Source: a bacterium UBP2_UBA2255
GTDB lineage: Bacteria; Edwardsbacteria; AC1; EtOH8
Length of the DNA: 64,000 nucleotides
Reading direction: 5' to 3'
NCBI GenBank assembly: GCA_002347565.1
Contig: DDXR01000038.1
Coordinates: forward strand, 23,248-87,247
A program made the translations under genes and the position numbers. Every line of letters begins with the position of its first letter. The stretch's first letter is position 1. Shown here piece by piece: positions 25,445 to 34,381 of this stretch. The notes beneath the pieces are model-generated. The model saw only the letters and a program-made list of their open reading frames with translations. It searched no databases and was not told where the DNA came from.

Positions 25445-26634
25445 CCCGACCCTGCCTTGCGCGCCAGCGCCGCTTCTACCAGCCGCCCGAACTCCGCCGC
25501 CCGGGCGTCCCAACCTTCCCCGGCCACGCGCGCACTGAGTTTCGGCGCCAATGTTGTGCGGTCCGATTTCAACAACTTCTCGATAGCCTTGATGTATTCC
25601 TCAGCTGTAGTCGCGAACTTGACCGCGTCGCCGTACGGTTCCACCTCGGGCAGCCGCGCCGACACCACCGGCACGCCGGCCGCCAAGTATTCGCGCAGCT
25701 TGAGTGGATTGACCGAGCGGGTCAGTTCGTTCAGCTTCATCGGGATCAGCGCGACGTCGAAGGCCGCGCAATACGCCGGCAGTTCCCGATACCGCTTGTG
25801 CCCCAGCCAACGGACATTGGGCAGCTTCAGTAAATGATCAAGATTGCCCGCCTCGGCCGCGATCCGCCCCAATAGCACGAGCGACCAATCGGGCCTCAGC
25901 CTGGCCAGGGCGGCCAGCATGTCGGTGTCGATCCAATCGTTGATCTCGCCATAGAACCCGATCACCGGGCGCCCGATCCCCCTGACGTCATCCGGGAACT
26001 GCCCCGCCCGGATCTTCAGCGCGGCCGAGAAATGCGAATGGTCGACCCCGTGGGGAATGACCGTGATCGGCTTGCCATGGCGGGATTTCACCGCGGCCAG
26101 CTCGCTCGCGCTGGCGATCACGACATCGGCGTGGCGGATCAGGTCGCCCTCCATCCGCTCGATAGCTGCCGCGGGGTGCCCGGTGAACTTGGTGAATTCG
26201 TCGGTGATGTAGTAGACGGCCAAACACTCGCCCAGCCGGCCGCAGACGCCCGCCATGCTGGGCAGAAACGTCAGCAGGACCGGCCGGCCGAACCCCAGCC
26301 CGGCGACCGCTCGGTTCACCTGGCGCGACAGCCACCGGGCATTGAACCGGTCGAGCACGGGGTTCCCATGGTACGGCAACACCAGCGGGTCGAGCACAAT
26401 GATGCCGGGGGCAACGGCCCGGGTCCGCCGCCCGCAGAACCGCCCCAGCTTGGCCAGCGCCCGCTGCGCGTCGCGGCTATTGACTGCCGGACGCCTCAAG
26501 CCGATGGAGTTGACCCACAGCACCCGGTTGCCCGCCGCCAGCCGCCGGATGATATGGTGCTTGGACAGCGGGTCCTGGTCCCAGTCGGACGAGAAGCAGA
26601 CGATGTCGGTCCCTTGCAGCACGCGAAATGTCAC
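25441..26634 (-). CDS. GT-B glycosyltransferase of the TuaH-like kind
   Basis: This 397-residue protein opens with TDIVCFSSDWDQDPLSKHHI and NRVLWVNSIGLRRP, a pattern for a group of cytoplasmic glycosyltransferases related to teichuronic acid TuaH. The C-terminal half has the GT-B nucleotide-sugar region: IGFYGEINDWID, LVLLGRI, LGHKRYRELPAYC, and NPLKLREYLAAGVPVVS. The product of 36079-37251 begins with the same SKHHI pattern, so the locus carries two paralogues. Starts and stops overlap both neighbours by 4 bp. Confidence 0.85.
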   Translation of the reverse strand: MTFRVLQGTDIVCFSSDWDQDPLSKHHIIRRLAAGNRVLWVNSIGLRRPAVNSRDAQRALAKLGRFCGRRTRAVAPGIIVLDPLVLPYHGNPVLDRFNARWLSRQVNRAVAGLGFGRPVLLTFLPSMAGVCGRLGECLAVYYITDEFTKFTGHPAAAIERMEGDLIRHADVVIASASELAAVKSRHGKPITVIPHGVDHSHFSAALKIRAGQFPDDVRGIGRPVIGFYGEINDWIDTDMLAALARLRPDWSLVLLGRIAAEAGNLDHLLKLPNVRWLGHKRYRELPAYCAAFDVALIPMKLNELTRSVNPLKLREYLAAGVPVVSARLPEVEPYGDAVKFATTAEEYIKAIEKLLKSDRTTLAPKLSARVAGEGWDARAAEFGRLVEAALARKAGSG

Positions 26635-27401
26635 CCTTCCCGATACGCTCCAAAAAACACCATCATCATCCGATCATAGGATCGTCGGCCGAGCACTCGC
26701 ACCAGAACATCGCGGAGGCGTTTCTGCATCTGCAGTCGCTGTAACGCGGCAGGGGTCGGCGTCATCCGTTCGGCCAGCTGTCGCGCCGTCATGTTCTTCG
26801 TGACGAGAATCCGCTTCAACTGGTACCGATCGGCAGCACCGTCATTGACTCCGAAATCGCTGGTCCATAACGCCCGATACCCGGCGTCCTGCGCGGCCCG
26901 GACCAGTCGCCGGTCGACCATGCCGAACGGTGCGGAAAAATGCGTCACCGGCTTGCCGGTGATCTCCTCGAGGATCGCCCTCGATTCCCGTAACTCGTCC
27001 CGCATCGTTCGGTCATCAACGCATGACAGGTCGATGTGGGTCAGCCCGTGCGACTGGATCGAAAAACCCCGCCGCGCCAAGTCAGCTATCTGCGGCCGAT
27101 CCATCTTGCCACCCGCCCCGATCCTGCCGGCGATAACGAAGAACGTGGCGGTCATGCCGTACCGTTCCAGCAGGGGCGCGGCGTGGTCGAAATTCGTCCG
27201 GCTGCCGTCGTCGAAGGTGATCACGACTTGATCCGTCCGGTCGTCGTTCCCCGAGATGCTTTCCTCGACCGTTAATGTCCGGCACCCCCGGGCGGCGATG
27301 GAACGCAGGTGCTCCTCCAGTCTGGCGGGCGTAACCGAATAGAGATTCCCCGAGCGGGGAGGACAGACCGCATGGAAGAGGACGCAGGGGGTCCCGTTCA
27401 T
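26631..27401 (-). CDS. Polysaccharide deacetylase (NodB family)
   Basis: The 256-residue protein has the carbohydrate esterase 4 motifs: TFDDGSRTN with the metal and catalytic Asp pair, SHGLTHIDLS with two metal-binding His, and FSAPFGMVDRRLV. It removes acetyl groups from N-acetyl sugars. No signal peptide is seen, so it may act on cytoplasmic lipid-linked intermediates. It overlaps the genes on both sides by 4 bp, and its position in the polysaccharide operon supports a modifying role. Confidence 0.9.
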   Translation of the reverse strand: MNGTPCVLFHAVCPPRSGNLYSVTPARLEEHLRSIAARGCRTLTVEESISGNDDRTDQVVITFDDGSRTNFDHAAPLLERYGMTATFFVIAGRIGAGGKMDRPQIADLARRGFSIQSHGLTHIDLSCVDDRTMRDELRESRAILEEITGKPVTHFSAPFGMVDRRLVRAAQDAGYRALWTSDFGVNDGAADRYQLKRILVTKNMTARQLAERMTPTPAALQRLQMQKRLRDVLVRVLGRRSYDRMMMVFFGAYREG

Positions 27402-28132
27402 CGTGGATGGGCCCTCACAGCGATGGTGTTGCTCTTTCCCTGGATGAAGGGCACGGCATCAGCCCCCGCCAATAATCGCAGCATGATTGCCGGGATCCAG
27501 TATGCCCGCAGCAGCATGATATATTTGCGGCTGACGGCGAAGGCCCGTGTCTTCGAGAAGTCATCGACGACCGGGCCGCTGCGCCGGCGGGAGTACCCGA
27601 TCGAAAAGAACGCCCGTTGGATGCGATTCGCCAGGTCGAACGACGGTGAATAATAGATCTTTTGCATCTTGTCGATCCTCCAGCCGCTGCGTCGGCATGC
27701 AGCCTGGACTTCCTCTGCCGTGGCCCAACGGCAGCCGGCGTATTCACCGAGCACAATCGTCATGTAGAGCGACCCATCGGGCCGAATCAGCCGCCGCAGT
27801 GCCCGCAATCCGGCCTCGGGATCATCGAGGTGCATCAGGACATCGAGCGAGACGATGGCGTCGAACGTCGAGACCTGCTCCGGCGTTAACCGCTCGATCG
27901 GGATCGACAGGAAACGCTGGTGCCGCTCCCCCGCGCAGCGCCTGTTGTTCTGCTCGATCACCTTGGCCGCGACATCGATCCCCAGCACATCGCATCCGGA
28001 CTTCGCCAGCTCCTGACTGACGTAGCCGTCGGAGCAGCCGGCATCCAGCACCCGCTGTCCGGGGCGGAGCGGCAGGAAACGCCTGAGCACCGCCCACCGC
28101 CAGTAAGGCCCGATGTGCAAACGCGAGATCAT
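27398..28132 (-). CDS. Class I SAM-dependent methyltransferase
   Basis: The 244-residue protein carries the SAM-binding motif VLDAGCSDGYVSQELA (motif I) near residue 29, then VLGIDVAAKVIEQ and FDAIVSLDVLMHLDDPEAGL. The C-terminal part (YYSPSFDLANRIQRAFFSIG) resembles lipid- or sugar-modifying methyltransferases. It starts four bases before the stop of the deacetylase downstream gene pair and lies 9 bp from the next methyltransferase. It is likely to modify a glycan residue or chain end. The substrate is unknown. Confidence 0.87.
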   Translation of the reverse strand: MISRLHIGPYWRWAVLRRFLPLRPGQRVLDAGCSDGYVSQELAKSGCDVLGIDVAAKVIEQNNRRCAGERHQRFLSIPIERLTPEQVSTFDAIVSLDVLMHLDDPEAGLRALRRLIRPDGSLYMTIVLGEYAGCRWATAEEVQAACRRSGWRIDKMQKIYYSPSFDLANRIQRAFFSIGYSRRRSGPVVDDFSKTRAFAVSRKYIMLLRAYWIPAIMLRLLAGADAVPFIQGKSNTIAVRAHPR

Positions 28133-28141
28133 CGGAATCTC

Positions 28142-28915
28142 CTATTTTACCGCCCGGACCACGGTGATGCGGGCGAAGCGGCGCAACGGCGGGAAAGCGG
28201 CCAGCAGGGCCGCGTCCAGCCGCAGCAGGGCGCCGCGCACGGTGCGATGGTGGACCAGCCTGTCCAGGCGCGAGAACAACTGGAACTCCCGGTGTTCGAT
28301 CCGGCTGAAGCCGTGGCAGGCATCGAGCAGTTCCGCCAACCGCAGGCCGCGTTCCGTCTCGGTCCCCATCCGCCGTACCGGCACGATCCCCTTCGCCCAT
28401 TCGACCGTGCGGCTGTCGGCCAGCGGATCGCTGATCACGGCGATGCCGCCCGGCCGCAGCCACCCATGGATCCTGTGAACAGCGTTCCCGACGTCGGTAT
28501 GGTGCAGGACATCGACGCAGGCCACGACATCGAAGCTGCCGGCCGGGAACTCCGCCGTCTCGATCGCGGTCGCCCGGGTCCTGATGCGACCGGTGACACC
28601 GTTCTCCCGGGCCAGGTCCCGCAGCAGTTCCAACATCCTGTCGGAGACGTCGATGGCGGTCACCTCCGCTGCGCCCCGCCGGGCCATCACGATCGACAAC
28701 CATCCCGTTCCGGCGCCGCAATCCAGCACCCGCTTCCCGGCCACATCGCCGATCTGCCGATAAATGAAGGCCCTGCTGTCGGCCCACGGGTGCCCCAGCG
28801 GAATGTAGCCCTCGTCCACCTTGTTCCCGAACGCCGTCGCCGCGTATCGGCGGCTGGTCGCGGAGAATTCGTTCCAGAAATCGCGTTCGTGCGCGTATCG
28901 ATCGTTGCGCGCCAT
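28142..28915 (-). CDS. Class I SAM-dependent methyltransferase
   Basis: The 257-residue protein begins MARNDRYAHERDFWNEFSA and has motif I VLDCGAGTGWLSIVMA, then VTAIDVSDRMLELLRDLA and FDVVACVDVLHHTDVGNAV. The start ATG (28913-28915) lies two bases after the upstream stop; a longer frame extends into the neighbouring gene without similarity. The fold and context suggest methylation of a sugar in the polysaccharide. It differs in sequence from the methyltransferase just downstream, so this is not a recent duplication. Confidence 0.87.
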   Translation of the reverse strand: MARNDRYAHERDFWNEFSATSRRYAATAFGNKVDEGYIPLGHPWADSRAFIYRQIGDVAGKRVLDCGAGTGWLSIVMARRGAAEVTAIDVSDRMLELLRDLARENGVTGRIRTRATAIETAEFPAGSFDVVACVDVLHHTDVGNAVHRIHGWLRPGGIAVISDPLADSRTVEWAKGIVPVRRMGTETERGLRLAELLDACHGFSRIEHREFQLFSRLDRLVHHRTVRGALLRLDAALLAAFPPLRRFARITVVRAVK

Positions 28916-28917
28916 CG

Positions 28918-29868
28918 TCAGCTCGCGCTCGCGCTCCCGGGGGCCGTGACGGAACGGCAGACACGGGCCGCCAGCAGGGGATATCGCACTGCCGATGCCA
29001 GAAACAGGGCGAACCGCTGCCGTCCGTGCTGGGAGAACACCGTGAATGCCGATGCCAGGGTCGTGGCCGCCAGGAACAGACCGTACAGGATGATCAGGGA
29101 AGCCCGCTCTGCGCCGGAATGGTGCAGGCAGAAATACGTCACTTGGCTCCGGTGCAGTACCAGGAAGTTGTCCAACGGCCTTGCCTCGGTGCTCTTGCCA
29201 CCGAGATGGACGACGTCGCCGCACGGCACGTAGTAGCAGCGGTACCCGTTTCGCGACAATCGCCGGGCGAGGTCCTTCTCCTCGGCGTACATGAAGTACG
29301 TCTCCCGCAGCAGTTCCGGGCCTGGCACCGCGGCGCGCCGCACCATCATGAAGGCGCCTCTCAGGTAATCGACCGGGCGGGCAATGCCAGCGCTATAATG
29401 TGCCCGCCGGTACCCCGGCAGCACCCAGCGGTCGATCAGCAGCGCCTGCAGCACCATCCGGCCGAGAGTGGGAAAATATCCGATCGACGGTTGCGGCCGT
29501 CCATCGGCCTCGATCAGCCGGCAGGCGGCCATCCCGGCGTCGGGCGTCCGTTCCATGAACTCCCGGACGTAACGGATGGCTCCCAGCCGCACCACGGTAT
29601 CGGGATTCAGCAGCAGCAGGTAGGGCGCGGTGGCGACCGCGGCGCCCTGGTTGCAGGCCTTGGCGAACCCAGCGTTGACCTGGTTCGCGACCATGGTCAC
29701 GCCAGGGAACTCCTGCCGCACCGCCTCGGCGCTGCCATCGCCGGAGTCGTTGTCGACCACGATCACTTCGGCGGCCATGCCGCGGCACTCGTCGATCACC
29801 GACCGCAGGCAGTCCAGCAGCAGCGTGCGCACGTTGTAGCTGACGATGACGACTGCGAGATCAGCCAT
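28918..29868 (-). CDS. Family 2 glycosyltransferase, WbbL/rhamnosyltransferase-like
   Basis: The 316-residue protein begins MADLAVVIVSYNVRTLLLDC and has VIVVDNDSGDGSAEAV, NAGFAKACNQGA, LLLLNPDTVV and a cysteine-poor tail with FMYAEEKDLARRL, the hallmark set of WbbL-like rhamnosyltransferases. A short hydrophobic region near 255-275 could associate with the membrane. I chose ATG at 29866-29868, which sits behind GGTGG and overlaps the upstream stop by 8 bp. A GTG five codons earlier is possible. It probably transfers rhamnose or another deoxyhexose; the donor is unproven. Confidence 0.88.
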   Translation of the reverse strand: MADLAVVIVSYNVRTLLLDCLRSVIDECRGMAAEVIVVDNDSGDGSAEAVRQEFPGVTMVANQVNAGFAKACNQGAAVATAPYLLLLNPDTVVRLGAIRYVREFMERTPDAGMAACRLIEADGRPQPSIGYFPTLGRMVLQALLIDRWVLPGYRRAHYSAGIARPVDYLRGAFMMVRRAAVPGPELLRETYFMYAEEKDLARRLSRNGYRCYYVPCGDVVHLGGKSTEARPLDNFLVLHRSQVTYFCLHHSGAERASLIILYGLFLAATTLASAFTVFSQHGRQRFALFLASAVRYPLLAARVCRSVTAPGSASAS

Positions 29869-31258
29869 GGCCACCACCGCCACCTTCGCCGCCGTAGCCC
29901 AAGCCCAGGGCGATTACCACCGCCAGAATAAAAACTGCCTCCCTGGTCTGCAGCACCGGTGTGGACAGCCCGACGAATAGCCCCAAGTAGCAGGCAATCA
30001 TCGCCACCACCGCCCAAGCCCCCGTCGCATGCTCGGCGTTTGTCGCGGCCCTGATCCGCAGCCGCAGCAGCAGACCGCGGAATACCATCGCCATCAGGAA
30101 TAGGCCGGCCAGCCCGCCCTTGGCGGCGACATTAATCAGGTCGTTGTGGGTGAAGTTCGTCCTGAGGTGCCCCATCCCTATCCCGGCGATGAACCGGTAG
30201 AACCTGTACTGGAACCCGTATCCGACTCCCAGCAGCGGAGCCTCGAGGAACAGCCTTCCCGCCTGCGCGAACTCGGCGCTGCGGTTCTGGAACGAGATGT
30301 CGTGCTGGTAATCTACTAGACTGCGGAACCGCTCCTCCTGCTGGCTCAGCACCTGTTCGGTCGCCTTGGTGTTGTACAGCGCGATCAGCGTGCCGATGAC
30401 CAGCAACACCATCAGCACCACTGCCTGGGCTCGGTACCTGGTGAAGAAAAACAATATCATCGGCACGGCCAGCGCCATTGCCAGCCATACGGTGCGGGTC
30501 TGGGTCAGGCCGGCAGCCAGCAGGGCCAGCAGGGCCAGCAGCAGCCAGCGGTTGCGCCGGGGTGCTCGACTGGCGAACAGCGCCAGCCCTGCCATGAACA
30601 TCAGCGGCGGGTGCAGGGTCGACAACCGGACAGGAACGCCGGCCACCCAGCCCATGCCCAGACCGAGATGCCGGTTGAGAATGAATACGATATCGCGCAG
30701 CAATCCGGCGGCCACCGGCACAACAACCAGATAGATCAGCCAGCGCGATCCCTTCTCCCCGAAGTGGTCGACCAACACTGGGATCATCAGCAGCATCAGC
30801 AGCGGGGCGATGTCGCGCAGCCAGTCGGACAGCGTGAAGCCGTACTTCATGCCCAGCAGCGGTGACACCCCCAGGTAAATCGTGAACACGAAAATCCACC
30901 GGTATTCCGGGAGAGCCCAGGGATGCCGCCCGCGTCGGGCGTTTGTCCACAGCCATAGCGCCAGGTTGTAGCCGAGCAGCAGCGCCACGCCGACCTTGAC
31001 GATGCCGATGCCGCCGGACGGCGGCACGAACGGATAGGTCAGTAACAGCAGGGCCGTGCCGTACACCGGCCGCCACAGGATCATCACGCCGCCGAACGCC
31101 AGCGCGATCATCGGCGCCAGGCTGGAGGTCGGGTAGAACAGGTACCGGTAGAGATAGCTGCTGCCCAGATAGATGGCGACCCCGGCGATCAGCAGGTCGC
31201 GCAACAGCGATGAACTGCGGAGCACCCGGTGGAATCGCTGTCCCGGTTCTACCGGCAT
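29861..31258 (-). CDS. O-antigen ligase/polymerase family membrane protein
   Basis: The 465-residue protein has about twelve membrane helices and the Wzy_C/WaaL-type periplasmic loop with RSAEFAQAGRLFLEAPLLGV and NFTHNDLINVAAKGGLAGLF, where the conserved His lies. Such proteins either polymerise repeat units (Wzy) or join the finished glycan to a lipid acceptor (WaaL). The locus exports through Wzm/Wzt, a route that does not need a Wzy, so a ligase role is the better guess. The ATG at 31256-31258 has GGAGG upstream and overlaps the previous gene by 10 bp. Confidence 0.85.
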   Translation of the reverse strand: MPVEPGQRFHRVLRSSSLLRDLLIAGVAIYLGSSYLYRYLFYPTSSLAPMIALAFGGVMILWRPVYGTALLLLTYPFVPPSGGIGIVKVGVALLLGYNLALWLWTNARRGRHPWALPEYRWIFVFTIYLGVSPLLGMKYGFTLSDWLRDIAPLLMLLMIPVLVDHFGEKGSRWLIYLVVVPVAAGLLRDIVFILNRHLGLGMGWVAGVPVRLSTLHPPLMFMAGLALFASRAPRRNRWLLLALLALLAAGLTQTRTVWLAMALAVPMILFFFTRYRAQAVVLMVLLVIGTLIALYNTKATEQVLSQQEERFRSLVDYQHDISFQNRSAEFAQAGRLFLEAPLLGVGYGFQYRFYRFIAGIGMGHLRTNFTHNDLINVAAKGGLAGLFLMAMVFRGLLLRLRIRAATNAEHATGAWAVVAMIACYLGLFVGLSTPVLQTREAVFILAVVIALGLGYGGEGGGGGHG

Positions 31259-32343
31259 GAGGCCTCCATCAGCAGCTGATAGGTTCTCTCCCCCGCTTCG
31301 TCCCACGAAAACCGGATCGCGCGGTCGCGCCCCTTGTTGCCCAGGCTCAGTCTCAGGCCCGCATCATTGAGCAGGTGCGTCACCTTCCGGGCGATGTCGG
31401 CGGCATCGAGGGGATCGAAGTACCTGACCGCATCCCCGCCCACCTCCGGAAGCGACACCACGTTGCTGCAGACCACGGGACACCCGCAGGCCATGGCCTC
31501 CAGCACCGGCAGGCCGAATCCCTCGACCAGGCTGGGGAACACGAACAGGGCCGCCGTGCGGTACAGGCGGATCACGTCATCATCGGACGGGTTCTCGATG
31601 ATCTCCACGCTTCCCTCCAGATGTTTCGACATCACCAATGCCCGGATGTCGATGTAGAGGCCCCCGGGGCTGGCCGGCCGGCTTTGTCCCGCCAGGACCA
31701 GTTTCCCGGCGAACCCCTGCTGCCGCAGGATGGCATGGGCGTCGAGCAATCGTTCCAGGTTCTTGCGCCGGTCGAAAGCGCCGACGAAGAGCAGGAACGT
31801 GTCCCTCGGCTCGCCGGGCGGCGGCGGCGCGTACCCGGCGGAAACGCCGCACGGGATCACGCTGATCCTGGCGGCCGGGATGCCAGACAACCGCTGGATC
31901 TGGCCGGCAGAATACCTGGATATCGTGATGACCCTCGATGCCACCTTTTCCATCCTGGCCATTTGCATCCTGTTCTGGATCCGGTCGGCCCACGAACGGC
32001 GGATCCCGCGCAACGCCGTCGCCGGGGCGACATCCAGGACCGTCGCCACGGTCGTCACGTGCGGCCATAGCCAGATATCATTGGCCGGGAAGTACATCAG
32101 GTCTATCGCGTCCCTTCGAACCGCCCGCGGCAGGGTCCAGTTCAGCCAGGGACGGCCGCGCTGCGGCGGGACATGGCGGGCGATGAGCCCGGTCCGGTCC
32201 ATCGCCGCTTCGCGGGACGGGCTGTAGAGAAAGAACGCGTCACGCGCCAGGTCCAACCTCGCCAGGGCCGACACGATCTCGGTGACGTACCGGCCCGGTC
32301 CCCGGCCGCCGGACCTCGCCGTGATGTCAATGCCGATCCGCAT
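31249..32343 (-). CDS. Family 4 (GT-B) glycosyltransferase
   Basis: This 364-residue retaining glycosyltransferase begins MRIGIDITARSGGRGPGRYV. In the C-terminal half it has LFVGAFDRRKNLERLLDA and the donor-site motif FPSLVEGFGLPVLEAMACG with its Glu pair, then PVVCSNVVSLPEVGGDA. It resembles mannosyltransferases of the MtfB/WbdB kind. It acts in the cytoplasm on the lipid-linked chain. It lies 3 bp after the GT2 gene and overlaps the ligase gene. Confidence 0.9.
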   Translation of the reverse strand: MRIGIDITARSGGRGPGRYVTEIVSALARLDLARDAFFLYSPSREAAMDRTGLIARHVPPQRGRPWLNWTLPRAVRRDAIDLMYFPANDIWLWPHVTTVATVLDVAPATALRGIRRSWADRIQNRMQMARMEKVASRVITISRYSAGQIQRLSGIPAARISVIPCGVSAGYAPPPPGEPRDTFLLFVGAFDRRKNLERLLDAHAILRQQGFAGKLVLAGQSRPASPGGLYIDIRALVMSKHLEGSVEIIENPSDDDVIRLYRTAALFVFPSLVEGFGLPVLEAMACGCPVVCSNVVSLPEVGGDAVRYFDPLDAADIARKVTHLLNDAGLRLSLGNKGRDRAIRFSWDEAGERTYQLLMEASCR

Positions 32344-32346
32344 GCA

Positions 32347-33318
32347 TCACCCGCTCCCCAGTTCCCGGTTCATGCCCGCCAGCGTGTGGTGCCAAAGCAC
32401 CAGCGATATCAGGGAGAACCTGGCGGCATCGGGGATGAGCAGGAACGGGCTGGCGGCCGCGGCTTTGATCATGGACATGACCGGATCATTGTACAGCACC
32501 CGCTTCATCGCGTGCCAGGCCCGCGGGGCCCGGTCCGGGCCGTGATAGTTTCCGGCGGAGCGGATGGACAGCGTCCCGGCCAGCTCGGGATGCTTGCGCC
32601 AGAAGATGACCGCCGACCGGCCCGACTGGAACGCCCGGGCGCACAGGTCATCGAACGAAAGGATGACATGGTGCCCGGCCCGCGCTGCCTGCGCGAACAG
32701 GACCCGCACCCCCCGCTGGCACAGCCGGTACCCCAGCTCGCTGTCCTCGTAGTTCGGGCTGGGCAGCGTCTCGTCGAACATCCCCGCCGCGACGACCAGC
32801 GAGCGGCGCAACGACAGGTTATTGGAGATGAACAGCCCCCACCGATCGCGGCGGGCCGGGCTGGCCGCCCGGCGGTACACCCGCTCCCAAAAATCGTCAA
32901 GATATCTCATGACGGGCCCGCCGCCCCTGTCGTCGACGATGGGCGTGTACCCCAGCACCGCGATCATGCGGTCCTTCGCCTCGGCATGGGCCTTCAGGTG
33001 CGCCGCGATCAGCCCCTGCCCGGCCTCCACGTCGTCGTCGATGAACAGGACTATCTCGCCCGACGCGGCCCCGATGGCGATGTTGCGGTTGGCGGCCGGG
33101 CCCACGTTCTGGTGCGTCACGTACCGGACCGCCGGCAGGCCGCCCGGGAACGCACGCATCATCTCGTCCGTGCCGTCGGTGGAGCCGTCGTCGCTGACGA
33201 TGATCTCGTACCGCGTCCGGTCGAAATCCTGTTCCCGCAACGCCCGCAGGCACCGTTCAAGCTGGTCACGGCGATTATACGTCGGTACCACGACGCTGAC
33301 GGCGAAACGGTCAGCCAT
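32347..33318 (-). CDS. Family 2 glycosyltransferase
   Basis: The 323-residue GT-A protein begins with VSVVVPTYNRRDQLERCL and contains IIVSDDGSTDGTDEMM, AANRNIAIGAASGEIVLFID and the metal-binding DDDVEAG. SNNLSLRRSLVVAAG and EDSELGYRLCQRG are the acceptor-side motifs. A C-terminal hydrophobic region (FLLIPDAARFSLISLVLW) may bind the membrane. It overlaps the next GT4 gene by 8 bp. Donor unknown. Confidence 0.9.
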   Translation of the reverse strand: MADRFAVSVVVPTYNRRDQLERCLRALREQDFDRTRYEIIVSDDGSTDGTDEMMRAFPGGLPAVRYVTHQNVGPAANRNIAIGAASGEIVLFIDDDVEAGQGLIAAHLKAHAEAKDRMIAVLGYTPIVDDRGGGPVMRYLDDFWERVYRRAASPARRDRWGLFISNNLSLRRSLVVAAGMFDETLPSPNYEDSELGYRLCQRGVRVLFAQAARAGHHVILSFDDLCARAFQSGRSAVIFWRKHPELAGTLSIRSAGNYHGPDRAPRAWHAMKRVLYNDPVMSMIKAAAASPFLLIPDAARFSLISLVLWHHTLAGMNRELGSG

Positions 33319-34381
33319 CGCTCAGAATCTCCTGGTGCAGGTCGTCAAAGCGTTGGATCCACTTGTCCAGTGAAAAGCGCTGTTCGACGTCGATCCTGGC
33401 CTTTCGCCCCATTAACTTCACCTGTTCGCGCCTCTCGAACAGTTGCTGGATGGCGTCGGCCAGCGCGACGGCATCACCGGGCTCGACCAACAGGCCGGTC
33501 TCGCCATGCCGCACTATTTCCGGCAAACCGCCGGCCCGGGTCGCGATCACCGGCAGGCCGCAGGCCATGGCCTCGATGGCGGCCTTGCCGAACGGCTCGG
33601 CCCACGCCGAGGGCACCACGGCCAGGGTCGAGCGCGACAGCGCCGCTGCCAGGTCGTTCTGGCCGATCTTTCCCAGCAGCTCAACGTCGGATAGACCGCC
33701 GAGCAATGATCCAATTTCCTCCTGCGAAAAACCCGACCGCCCCGGCCAAAGGTCGCCGCCACCGGCCAGCCGCAGCACGAACCGCACTCCCCGCTGCTGC
33801 AGCAGCCGCTTGGCCGCCAGCAGGACGTCAAAGCCTTTCTTGGCGCTCCATTGGCCAGCGAAGGTCACGACCGGCATGGGATCGCTTGTCCCCCGTGGGC
33901 CGGGCGTGAACAGGCCCGTATCGACCGCGTTGTGGACCACCAGGCAGCGGCGCGGCCTGATCCCGGGATGCCGCGCCAGCACCGCGTTCTTCAGGTATTC
34001 CGACACGAACACGAACGTGGCCCGGTTGTACCTGCCCGGCACGATCCGGTGATAGTCCAGGTGCAGTTCATTTTGGAACACCGCCACCGACCGCTCCGGC
34101 CGGTACAGCGCGCCCTGCGGGCAATTGTGAAAGTGGCAGACGTCGGCGTCCCGGTTGCGCCGCATGAAACCACGGTAGTAGCGGTCCGGACCGATGTACG
34201 GCAGGGAGGAATACGGGACGTTCCGGAACTCGGCGCTGCCGCCCTCAACCCGGCCGAACAGGGACACATCATGCCCGTGCCGGGCCAGGCCTTTCTTCAG
34301 GTCGACCAGCGATGTTTCCAGCCCGCCGTAAAGGTCGCCTTTGACGATAGCGACCGGCCAGTTCAGGAGCGCGATCTTCAT
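33311..34381 (-). CDS. Family 4 (GT-B) glycosyltransferase
   Basis: The 356-residue protein begins MKIALLNWPVAIVKGDLYGG. Its donor domain has VTFAGQWSAKKGFDVLLAAK, LGKIGQNDLAAAL and PSAWAEPFGKAAIEAMACGL with the catalytic Glu motif. The preceding loop (RPRRCLVVHNAVDTGLF) is typical of GT4. The start overlaps the upstream stop by 4 bp; the frame upstream of this ATG is a shadow. It adds one sugar of the repeat. Confidence 0.9.
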   Translation of the reverse strand: MKIALLNWPVAIVKGDLYGGLETSLVDLKKGLARHGHDVSLFGRVEGGSAEFRNVPYSSLPYIGPDRYYRGFMRRNRDADVCHFHNCPQGALYRPERSVAVFQNELHLDYHRIVPGRYNRATFVFVSEYLKNAVLARHPGIRPRRCLVVHNAVDTGLFTPGPRGTSDPMPVVTFAGQWSAKKGFDVLLAAKRLLQQRGVRFVLRLAGGGDLWPGRSGFSQEEIGSLLGGLSDVELLGKIGQNDLAAALSRSTLAVVPSAWAEPFGKAAIEAMACGLPVIATRAGGLPEIVRHGETGLLVEPGDAVALADAIQQLFERREQVKLMGRKARIDVEQRFSLDKWIQRFDDLHQEILSDG

